64,000 bases of DNA, from the NCBI GenBank assembly GCA_902789415.1, contig CADAOD010000006.1, positions 32,402-96,401 on the forward strand, read 5' to 3'. The notes under the pieces were generated by a model. That model was not told the origin of the DNA. It made no database searches and worked only from the letters and a program-made list of their open reading frames with translations. Shown here in pieces: positions 45,315 to 53,145 of this stretch; position 1 is the first letter of the stretch, and each line of letters opens with the position of its first letter. The stretch is from an uncultured Prevotellaceae bacterium (GTDB taxonomy: Bacteria; Bacteroidota; Bacteroidia; Bacteroidales; Bacteroidaceae). The position numbers were made by a program, and so were the translations under genes.

Positions 45315-45344
45315 AAGGGGCAGCCCAATGTGTTATAGGCCGCC
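45315..45344 (-). terminator. partial terminator/processing hairpin after susD2
   Basis: On the minus strand GGGGCGGCC and GGCTGCCCC pair with one mismatch around a 12-nt loop, followed by TTTTAAAAC. The weak tail would allow read-through, leaving susCD transcript levels above those of the downstream enzymes. Confidence 0.65.
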
Positions 45345-45399
45345 CCTCCACCTTAGAAATACTAACCAATTACCTTAAAAATATGTATGAACAATCTTT

Positions 45400-47430
45400 T
45401 TAGTTTGCTGATTCTTCATCGGCAACGGCATCCTCCCAGTTAGTGAACATGGGGATGTTCTCGTTATAGCCGTCGTAGCCAAAGTTCTGACGGAGTGTTC
45501 CTTTGTTGTTGGCGGTAATAGCCGAGTTAGGAACAGGCCAGAACAAATTGTGCTTGTTAATCTTGTACTCGAAGGTCTGGTTACCCTGCTGTCCCTTTCC
45601 GTAGTCGTGATTGAATACGTTGTAGTTTACACAGCGACGATACCAGTAGCTACCACCATTCAGGTCGGTGCCCTCCTGCTTGTCCCAAGTATTCAGGTCG
45701 TAGGTGTTGCCCCACTCATCGGGCTTGCCACTACGAGCCAGACACCAGCTAACGCGTACCATCTCTGCCTGACGGAACTCCTCGAGATAGAGCTCGCGGG
45801 CACGCTCCGACATAATGTCGCCGATAGTAACTGTGGTGTACATCTTCTTGGCGTTGGCACGCTTACGGATAGCGTTCACGTCATCAGCAGCGCCTGAGGC
45901 ATTACCCTGGTAGAAACGGGCCTCAGCACGGAGCAGATAAGTCTCGGCCAGACGGAACAGGTACATATCGCCATTGGCACCCTTACCTGATGCACCCTGG
46001 AACTGGTTGGCACCAGTATTGTTCTCGTTAGGTGTATCAAGGATGTAGAGCTGATACAATGGGGTAGGATACCAGCTACGGATGGTGTCTGAGCAAAGAA
46101 TATCGCCCTTATGTACAAGGATTTTTGTAGGATCTGAAGGATCGGCATAATCCTCGGTAGCATAAAGCTGATAGTTCTGTCCGTAACAGTCTGAATTCTT
46201 GTTGTTGTACTTGAAGTCTTCCATCTCCATCCAGTTACCAACCTCACGGTTGTGGCGCAGGTCCTGCCAGTCGGTCTCACCGTCATAGTTCCAGATGGTC
46301 TTGTTGTAATAGTATGATGTACGGTTCACAGCAATACCACGTCCGGCAGCACGTACCCAGTCGAGCGTGTCGTTGTACTCCCAGTTGTTACGGGCGATGT
46401 TCTTACCAGGACCACCCAGTCCGTGAGGATCGCGGATGATACCATTGCTCCAGTGAGCAAAGCAGGCACGCATCACATTATAGGTAGTGAAGTCCTGATC
46501 GTTCGAGTTAGAGATCATCATGATAGTCTCCTTGTTGGCAGGGTCGGCGATGTTGGGTGTGCGGTGCAAATCCCAAACTACGTTACGTGTTACCTTCCAA
46601 GTGTTCTCGGCACCAGAGGGCTGCCAAGTACCAAAGTTCTCGGTCATCAGCTTCAAACCGTGGTTGTTAATCAGGTCGGTAGCTACCGACTCAGCCTTGG
46701 CATACTCACCAACAGCGAGATAGCACTTTACAAGCAGGTGCATACATGCTTCCTGATTTACCTGTCCTACATAGGTCATTTTGGCCTGAGCGGGAACGTG
46801 TTGAACAGCGAACTCCAAATCATGAACCAGCATCTTGAAGATAGCTTCCTTGCTGCTTGATGTATAGTTGCGCTTGGGCACACTGATTAGCTTTGTTATC
46901 AAAGGAATATCGCCAAACTGGAGTGCCAGGTTGTAGTAAGCGTAGGCACGATGGAAATATGCACGACCTTTATAGGCATCGCGAGTAGCATCGTCGAGCC
47001 CTTTCACCTGATCGATATAAGTCAGGATGGTATTGGCATATTTTACCATGCTGAATCCCTGATCCCAGAAGCGCTGCATGTAGTTGGCATCGCCACCACT
47101 TGCCATACCAGAGGTTGGTGTGAGCTTGGCGTCGAAGTTGTCCTGGAAGCCACCACCCATATCGGTCTTGGCATACATACCAACATCCGACATCAGGTAA
47201 TTGGTAAAGATACCAACGTTGTTCCAGTTACCGTCGATACGATATGTCTTTAACTGTTTGTCGCACTGTGCCAAAGCAGCCTGCAGACCGGCTTCCGTGC
47301 TATATGTGGTAGCTGGCTCGTAGAATGACAGTGGATCCTGCTCCAGGAAGCCGTCCGAACATCCTACCATGGTTCCCGCAAGGGCTAACATGAGTCCTCC
47401 GCGGAGTATATTGTTCTTTTTGATTTTCAT
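45400..47430 (-). CDS. SusD-like glycan-binding lipoprotein (second pair)
   Basis: 676 residues. Lipobox GTMVGCSDGFLEQDP; N-terminal TPR region with AYKGRAYFHRAYAYYNLALQ; RagB/SusD domain with LFRLAETYLLRAEARFYQGN and ARELYLEEFRQAEMVRVSWC, ending in IPMFTNWED after FWPVPNSAI. Surface glycan capture for SusC2, whose stop is 13 nt upstream. Only distantly similar to SusD1, so the two pairs probably bind different ligands. Confidence 0.95.
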   Translation of the reverse strand: MKIKKNNILRGGLMLALAGTMVGCSDGFLEQDPLSFYEPATTYSTEAGLQAALAQCDKQLKTYRIDGNWNNVGIFTNYLMSDVGMYAKTDMGGGFQDNFDAKLTPTSGMASGGDANYMQRFWDQGFSMVKYANTILTYIDQVKGLDDATRDAYKGRAYFHRAYAYYNLALQFGDIPLITKLISVPKRNYTSSSKEAIFKMLVHDLEFAVQHVPAQAKMTYVGQVNQEACMHLLVKCYLAVGEYAKAESVATDLINNHGLKLMTENFGTWQPSGAENTWKVTRNVVWDLHRTPNIADPANKETIMMISNSNDQDFTTYNVMRACFAHWSNGIIRDPHGLGGPGKNIARNNWEYNDTLDWVRAAGRGIAVNRTSYYYNKTIWNYDGETDWQDLRHNREVGNWMEMEDFKYNNKNSDCYGQNYQLYATEDYADPSDPTKILVHKGDILCSDTIRSWYPTPLYQLYILDTPNENNTGANQFQGASGKGANGDMYLFRLAETYLLRAEARFYQGNASGAADDVNAIRKRANAKKMYTTVTIGDIMSERARELYLEEFRQAEMVRVSWCLARSGKPDEWGNTYDLNTWDKQEGTDLNGGSYWYRRCVNYNVFNHDYGKGQQGNQTFEYKINKHNLFWPVPNSAITANNKGTLRQNFGYDGYNENIPMFTNWEDAVADEESAN

Positions 47431-47443
47431 ACGATTCTACATT

Positions 47444-50400
47444 TTAAAGTGTTACATTAAGACCGAATTGGAACTGACGGTTGGCAAAACCTCCTGTTTC
47501 AGGATCGCCATATTCCCAGCTGTCAATAGTAAATACATTGTTGATACCAGCAGTTACGTGTACACGCTGGATACCCCACTTATTTGTAATGTCGCGTGGG
47601 ATGGTATAGCCGAGTGTGACATTGTCAAGACGTACAAAACTGCGATTGTACACCTTCTCAATACCGGTCACTCCTGAAGGACCTACGGCATTCAAGCGTG
47701 CGTAGTCGTTGGTTGGGTTTTCTGGTGTCCAGTATTCTTTCTTGTAAGTATTACAAGTCTGTGTAAACATAGAACCAGAGTTGTCGCCATTCAACCAGTA
47801 GCCAGCGCGGCTCTTATGACCCATGTAGCTGTACATTGAGAACGAGAAGGTAAAGTCCTTATACTGGAAGTCGTTGCGCATATTCCAGTAGATTGGTGGC
47901 TGGGTTGTACCCTGATAAACACGGTCCTTGTCGTTATAAACTGGTACGCGTGTGCCGTCGGCCAGAATCTTATCGTCTTCAGTATATACGTTAACAACCT
48001 TTGGATCACCAGGCTTCTGGTTTACAAGTGCAGCCTCCTCAGCCTCGTCAGCCTGCCAAATGCCATCGGTCTTCCAATACCAGATTTCGCCGATAGGCTT
48101 GCCAATGAACCAACCATTGCTGGTATCGTCCATCTCCTTGCCATCCTCGTCGTACTCATAGTACAGGTGCTTAATCTTATTCTTGTTATAAGAGAATCCG
48201 AGAGAGGTACCCCACTTGAAGTCCTTGGTCTCGATGTTTCTTGTATTCAGTGTAATCTCAAAACCAGTGTTGGTAACCTCACCAAGGTTGGTAGTGATGC
48301 TGCTGAAACCAGTGAAGTTTGGCAGACGCTGTGCCATAATCATATCGTGGGTCTTCTTGTGGTAGAGATCGATGCTACCAGAGAGACGCTTGTCGAGAAC
48401 AGCAAAGTCGATACCGAAGTTCCATGATGATGTCTTCTCCCACTCCAGGTTGGGGTTACCCAGACGGTCTACACTGAGGGCGTTCAGTACTTCCTGTGAG
48501 GTTGAACCATACTTATAGTAGGCATAGAGTCCACCGTTAGCCAGGTTAGAGAGTGCCAGATATGTATCAGCGAGTGAGCGGTTACCATTGGTACCATAGC
48601 TCAGGCGCAGCTTTGCCATATCGAGCCATTTCCAGTCCTGAGCAAACTTCTCTTCAGAGAGAATCCAACTGGCACCTAACGACCAGAAGTTAGCCCAAGG
48701 ATTATTCTGTCCGAATGCTGAATAACCGTCACGACGTACTGTAGCAGTCAGCATGTAGCGATCCATGAAACCATAGAATACACGACCCAGATAAGCGGCT
48801 GCTGTATAGTGAGTATCGTTGGTAGAGAATGAGCTCTGCTCCTTGTTGGCACCCGAAATATAGTGGAAACCAAGCACATCGGTAGGAGTGATGTTGCGTG
48901 CAGAGATATTGTCGCTCCAATAACGGTTCTCCTCAGCTTCCTGAGCAAGTGTTACTGTAACATGGTGCAGATTAGCAAAGGTGCGATCCCATGTAAGTGT
49001 GTTGTTCAGGTTCCAGTTAAATGTCTTCGAAGAGTTGCGGTTCACACCACGTGTAGCTGGGTCGCTGTTTGGCAGTTCTGCCGACATGTGATAGCGATCA
49101 TAGAACCACTGGTATCGAGGAGCAATATTGAACTGATAGGTAATGCCGAATGGCAGGGTTACCTTAGCATTAAAGATAGTGTTCAGTACGGTGTAACCCT
49201 TCTCCAGACCAATATACTGCTGCAGGAAGTGGTAGTTATAACCTCCGTTAGTTGGGTTGCCGGTACGTGGGTACTGCATCTCGTTACCATTTTCGTCGTA
49301 ACGTGAAGCATAAGGCGACTCACGCAACTGGTTGTCGTCCCAGTAGTTGCTGCCCAGGGGCACAGCCTGCGACTCATCACTACGATCCTGGAAGTTTACG
49401 TTAGCGCCTACTTCGAGCCAATTAGTAATCTTGGCATTAATTTTCATGTTTGCGCGATAAGCATGGTAGTCATCGCCCTGAATGGCGCCCTGATTCTTTA
49501 GGTAACCAAAACCTAAGTAGTAGTTAACATTATCTGTTGCACCCGAGATGCTGGCATTGTAGTCCTGGTTAAAACCAGTACGGAAGGTGGCATCTTCCCA
49601 GTTGTAAGTCTTACCTGCCAGGAAGTTCTCCATGACTACTGAGGCATCAGCGTCAAAGCCCATACGACGTGCATAGAGGCTCAACAACGATTCGCCTGCC
49701 TGCAAGGTCTTTGGACCGTTGCTGGCCCACTGATCCTGAGTCAATCCATACTGACTGATGTTGTTGAAGTTGTCGTAATAGCCAGTAGGAATACCGCTGT
49801 CTTTGCCATAATAGCCCCATGTGCCATCCTCACGATAACCGTAGGTCTGAGCCTTATACCAGTCCTCGCGGTAGGTCATATACTCGCTGGCGCTGAACAC
49901 ATCGCGATAAGCTGCCTTTGAGTTGGCTGCCAGGTTCATACTTACATTAATAGTAGGTTTGCCCTGCTTACCTTTCTTGGTAGTAATGATGATAACACCG
50001 CTTGCAGCTTTAGCACCATAGATGGCTGCCGATGAGGCATCCTTCAGTACGTCGATCTGCTCAATGTCGTCAGGGTTAATCTCTGAGAGCTCACCTGCGA
50101 ACTGCATACCATCAAGGATAATCAATGGAGAGTTGTGCGAACCAGAGGTGTAAAGAGAGTTCTGTCCACGAAGCTGGATGCTGGCGCTTGAACCCTTGGC
50201 TGATGAATCGAAACCAATCTGCAATCCTGGTGTGCCACGCAGCAGATCCTGAACGCTACCAGGGTTCTGGTCGGCCATTTTGCTGGGGTCAATCTGTACC
50301 ACCGAACCAGTCAGGTCCTTCTTACGCATGGTACCGTAACCAACAACTACTACCTCCTGCAGTGTTTCGGCGTCTTCTTCGATAGTTATATTAAGAGTTT

Positions 50401-50725
50401 GTCCGTTTCTATAGGCAATCTCTTTAGTTTTAAAACCAATGTAAGATACTACGAGGGTACCACTGTTTGGGGCAGCTTTCAAATTAAAGTTACCTTCAAA
50501 ATCTGTAACGGTACCTACATTGTTTACATTTTTAACTTTTACGGTAGCACCAATAACTGGATCTCCGTTTTTGTCTGTTACCTGACCTTTCACAACTCCG
50601 CTTTGCTGCGTAGCCTGAACTGCAGGTTCTGCCATTGTCGGCAATGGGAATGAAACCATTCCTGCTGCCAACGCCATCACGAAGCATAGCTTCTTGGATG
50701 GAAGAGTTAATTTAGCATACTTCAT
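47444..50725 (-). CDS. SusC-like TonB-linked outer-membrane transporter (second pair)
   Basis: 1093 residues. Signal to about PLPTMA; CarboxypepD_reg-like domain (about 45-125, GDPVIGATVKVKNVNNVGTV); EVVVVGYGTMRKKDLTGSV; plug with IQLRGQNSLYTSGSHNSPLI and VLKDASSAAIYGAKAASGVI; barrel ending in F-x-F-x-L-N-V-T-L. Expressed from a promoter carrying the two-part regulatory element shared with the GH43 gene. Start of the SusC2-SusD2-GH105-lyase-DUF4861-DUF2264 transcript. Confidence 0.95.
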   Translation of the reverse strand: MKYAKLTLPSKKLCFVMALAAGMVSFPLPTMAEPAVQATQQSGVVKGQVTDKNGDPVIGATVKVKNVNNVGTVTDFEGNFNLKAAPNSGTLVVSYIGFKTKEIAYRNGQTLNITIEEDAETLQEVVVVGYGTMRKKDLTGSVVQIDPSKMADQNPGSVQDLLRGTPGLQIGFDSSAKGSSASIQLRGQNSLYTSGSHNSPLIILDGMQFAGELSEINPDDIEQIDVLKDASSAAIYGAKAASGVIIITTKKGKQGKPTINVSMNLAANSKAAYRDVFSASEYMTYREDWYKAQTYGYREDGTWGYYGKDSGIPTGYYDNFNNISQYGLTQDQWASNGPKTLQAGESLLSLYARRMGFDADASVVMENFLAGKTYNWEDATFRTGFNQDYNASISGATDNVNYYLGFGYLKNQGAIQGDDYHAYRANMKINAKITNWLEVGANVNFQDRSDESQAVPLGSNYWDDNQLRESPYASRYDENGNEMQYPRTGNPTNGGYNYHFLQQYIGLEKGYTVLNTIFNAKVTLPFGITYQFNIAPRYQWFYDRYHMSAELPNSDPATRGVNRNSSKTFNWNLNNTLTWDRTFANLHHVTVTLAQEAEENRYWSDNISARNITPTDVLGFHYISGANKEQSSFSTNDTHYTAAAYLGRVFYGFMDRYMLTATVRRDGYSAFGQNNPWANFWSLGASWILSEEKFAQDWKWLDMAKLRLSYGTNGNRSLADTYLALSNLANGGLYAYYKYGSTSQEVLNALSVDRLGNPNLEWEKTSSWNFGIDFAVLDKRLSGSIDLYHKKTHDMIMAQRLPNFTGFSSITTNLGEVTNTGFEITLNTRNIETKDFKWGTSLGFSYNKNKIKHLYYEYDEDGKEMDDTSNGWFIGKPIGEIWYWKTDGIWQADEAEEAALVNQKPGDPKVVNVYTEDDKILADGTRVPVYNDKDRVYQGTTQPPIYWNMRNDFQYKDFTFSFSMYSYMGHKSRAGYWLNGDNSGSMFTQTCNTYKKEYWTPENPTNDYARLNAVGPSGVTGIEKVYNRSFVRLDNVTLGYTIPRDITNKWGIQRVHVTAGINNVFTIDSWEYGDPETGGFANRQFQFGLNVTL

Positions 50726-50798
50726 TTGTTACTGTTTTAAGTTTATAAATGTTAATAATTGATTTTCCTTCCCTGAGATAGGTTAGAATTTTCGGGTG

Positions 50799-50865
50799 CA
50801 AAGATACGAAGGTTGATATAAATCAAGGGTTAAAATGCGTGAATTTAGGGGAACAAATCGTTAAT
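50799..50865 (-). promoter_or_regulatory. susC2 promoter with two-part regulatory element
   Basis: -7 TATCTTTG (plus-strand CAAAGATA 50799-50806). Six bp upstream is the palindrome TTGATATAAATCAA (50813-50826), occupying the place of a -33 element. Sixteen bp further is a 23-bp block at 50843-50865, containing ATTTAGGGGAACA and CGTTAAT on the plus strand, overlapping the stop codon of the GH43 gene. The same layout is found at 53014-53080. Confidence 0.75.
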
Positions 50866-52981
50866 TTTCCCCTAATTCACTAAGATTCCACGCATCACGC
50901 CACCTGATAACGGGTTTTCCGTTCTCAAATTCGATAGGCAACCAGATGTAACGGGCATCACTTGGATGCTGGGGGCGCCAGATGTCGGCCATAAAGATAA
51001 AACCTTTGCCGTAGGGCAGGATATAAGTCGACTGTCCTTCGAAGGTGATTTCGGCTTTTGGACCTACACAAGGTGTGGGATGCTGAGTCCAGGGGCCCCA
51101 GATGCTGGGTGCCGAGAACATACGTGCCTTGTTTGGAGCCCAACCAGTGCAACCCGAGGTAATCATCCAGTAGGTACCATCCTTCTTAAAGATGGCAGGT
51201 GCCTCGTTCTGACCGCCAGGAGCCACGCGGGTATATTTGCCAGAGTGGTGCAGGTAGTCGCCAGTAAGTTCGGCAATGTGCAGCGTCAGGTTATCCTCCG
51301 ATGAGAAGATGTGATAGGCTTTGCCATCATCATCTACATAAAGTGTCATATCGCGAGCCATCTGACCCGTACCGAAGTCGCGCTTCAGGAACAGGCCCTG
51401 CTTGATAGCCTCCATCCAGGTGGGTGTCCACCATTTCTTGAAATTGTCGGCATTCAGGGTGTCGAGTGTAGCCAACTCCTGCTGTCCGAACTCTACGGGG
51501 TAGGTGCCTGCGTTGGCACGCTGTGAGTACAGGAACTTATAAGGACCTTCGGGCTTGTCGCTTACGGCCACGCCGTAGCGGGCAGCGCTGTAGCCCTTGC
51601 CTTTCAGCTCCAGGTGGAACCACATGCAGAATTTCTTGGTTACCTTATTATATATAACCTTGGGGCGCTCCAGCACACAACCGCGGGTAATATCGCTGCG
51701 GCGGTCGTCGCTCACGTAGAGGGCAACGCCACGGTTCTGCCAGTTCATCAGGTCTTTCGATGAGTAGCACTGCACACCAATCATAGCCGATGAGGTGGTG
51801 TCGCATTTGTTCTCGCCAAACCAGTAGTAGGTGTCGCCATACTTCATGATACCACCACCATGGGCGTTGATATGGCGGCCGCTGGCATCGGGCCAGATTT
51901 CGCCCGAGCGAATCATCTTGGCTTTCTTCTGCTGGTTGTTCCAGTAGTTTTCGATACGCTTGGCCTCGGCCTTGGTGATATGAATCACGCTACCGTGCTT
52001 GGGCGATGAGAAGTTGGCTGCCTTCATTACACCCTCGTTAAAACGGCCCAGAGGCTTGAAGGTCTTGAAGTCGCTGGTCTCTACAAAACCAAAGTTATGA
52101 GGGTTCACACTGTAAATGTCGTACATCACAACCCATTTCTTCTGTCCGATGCGCTTCCATACGTTTGGTGCCTCGCAACCTCGGTTCTCACCGTCGATCT
52201 GTTCGGCGTGATAATCGTCAAAATGGTTAATCTTGTCGCTAATCATGTACTTGATGCCGCCAGGATTTTCCTGAGCTACATAGCTCATGAAGTAGCGACC
52301 GTCGGGCATGGGACAGATATCGGCATCCAACACTTGTATTATGTTGTCGGGATACTCAAACAGTAGCTTAGGCTCGGTCTCGAGTGTAGTAAACTCCTCG
52401 TTGGCGTAACTATAGTATAGTTTCGTGCGCCCGCCCGCGCGTTCTCTAATAGTAAAATAAACCATGGGCTTGCCTACAGCTGGGTCCCAGATGGTTTGTG
52501 GTGCCCATGCACAACCTATCTTACCGAACTTCTCGGGAAAGAGCTGGTCGATACGTGCCTCGTTGTGAGTCCAGTGTATCAGGTCGTCGCTGGCCATCAG
52601 CACCAGTCCGCGGTTGTTACCCCAGCCAAACTCGTCGGGGCGCTCCCACTGGGTGGCGCGCAATCCCATCTCACGTCCAAACACATGCAGATCGGTCATG
52701 GCAATATAGAATTTGCCGTTAGGAGCACGATAGATGTGAGGATCGCGAATGCCTCGCTGGTCGGCTATAGAGTCGCCAGCAATAATCGGCTCGCCATTGT
52801 TTACTGCTGTAAACGTGTAGCCATCGTAGCTGATAGCCATAAACAGCGAGTGGGTTGGATCGTTGAAATACGTAAACAGGTAGGCGCCCATATCCTTTTC
52901 GGTGAGCGTTTTCTTTGCTTTTGCATCGGTCTGGACTGTAAAGGCCAGCAACAGTGATGCGATGAATAGTACTTTCTTCAT
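50861..52981 (-). CDS. exported tandem GH43-type glycoside hydrolase
   Basis: 706 residues, signal peptide MKKVLFIASLLLAFTVQTDA. Two five-bladed-propeller units: residues about 30-350 (QRGIRDPHIYRAPNGKFYI, GCAWAPQTIWDP, QVLDADICPMPDGRYFMSYV) and about 360-700 (INAHGGGIMKYGDTYYWFGE, VLERPKVIYNKVTKKFCMWF, GQNEAPAIFKKDGTYWMITS). Both retain candidate acidic residues in the usual blade positions. GH43 enzymes release arabinose, xylose or galactose; specificity is not decided here. Own promoter with the two-part element. Confidence 0.87.
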   Translation of the reverse strand: MKKVLFIASLLLAFTVQTDAKAKKTLTEKDMGAYLFTYFNDPTHSLFMAISYDGYTFTAVNNGEPIIAGDSIADQRGIRDPHIYRAPNGKFYIAMTDLHVFGREMGLRATQWERPDEFGWGNNRGLVLMASDDLIHWTHNEARIDQLFPEKFGKIGCAWAPQTIWDPAVGKPMVYFTIRERAGGRTKLYYSYANEEFTTLETEPKLLFEYPDNIIQVLDADICPMPDGRYFMSYVAQENPGGIKYMISDKINHFDDYHAEQIDGENRGCEAPNVWKRIGQKKWVVMYDIYSVNPHNFGFVETSDFKTFKPLGRFNEGVMKAANFSSPKHGSVIHITKAEAKRIENYWNNQQKKAKMIRSGEIWPDASGRHINAHGGGIMKYGDTYYWFGENKCDTTSSAMIGVQCYSSKDLMNWQNRGVALYVSDDRRSDITRGCVLERPKVIYNKVTKKFCMWFHLELKGKGYSAARYGVAVSDKPEGPYKFLYSQRANAGTYPVEFGQQELATLDTLNADNFKKWWTPTWMEAIKQGLFLKRDFGTGQMARDMTLYVDDDGKAYHIFSSEDNLTLHIAELTGDYLHHSGKYTRVAPGGQNEAPAIFKKDGTYWMITSGCTGWAPNKARMFSAPSIWGPWTQHPTPCVGPKAEITFEGQSTYILPYGKGFIFMADIWRPQHPSDARYIWLPIEFENGKPVIRWRDAWNLSELGEN

Positions 52982-53013
52982 TTTCTTACAGTCAGCATTT
53001 GGTTTTGCCGTTG

Positions 53014-53080
53014 CAAAGGTACAGTAATTGATTTATATCAACGTCCCTATATCGTTATTTAGGGGAAACAGATTGTTAAT
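53014..53080 (-). promoter_or_regulatory. GH43 promoter with two-part regulatory element
   Basis: -7 TACCTTTG (plus-strand CAAAGGTA 53014-53021), 6 bp, TTGATTTATATCAA (53028-53041, the reverse complement of the susC2 palindrome), 15 bp, then a 24-bp block at 53057-53080 containing ATTTAGGGGAAACA and TTGTTAAT. It stands between divergent GH43 and regulator genes and could serve both. Confidence 0.75.
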
Positions 53081-53092
53081 TTTGCTATTTTC

Positions 53093-53123
53093 TTTGATGA
53101 TTCACAAAAGTTTAGTATCTTTG
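53093..53123 (+). promoter_or_regulatory. promoter of the kinase-less regulator
   Basis: TTTG (53093-53096), 19 nt, TATCTTTG (53116-53123). A consensus promoter, so this gene is probably expressed constitutively, unlike the activator-type promoters it faces. Confidence 0.78.
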
Positions 53124-53145
53124 CAACCGTAATTTCAACTAACTG

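Noticed and set aside
45301-45399. Possible independent promoter for GH105
   Set aside because: No TAnnTTTG box found between the susD2 stop and the GH105 start; read-through past the weak hairpin is simpler.
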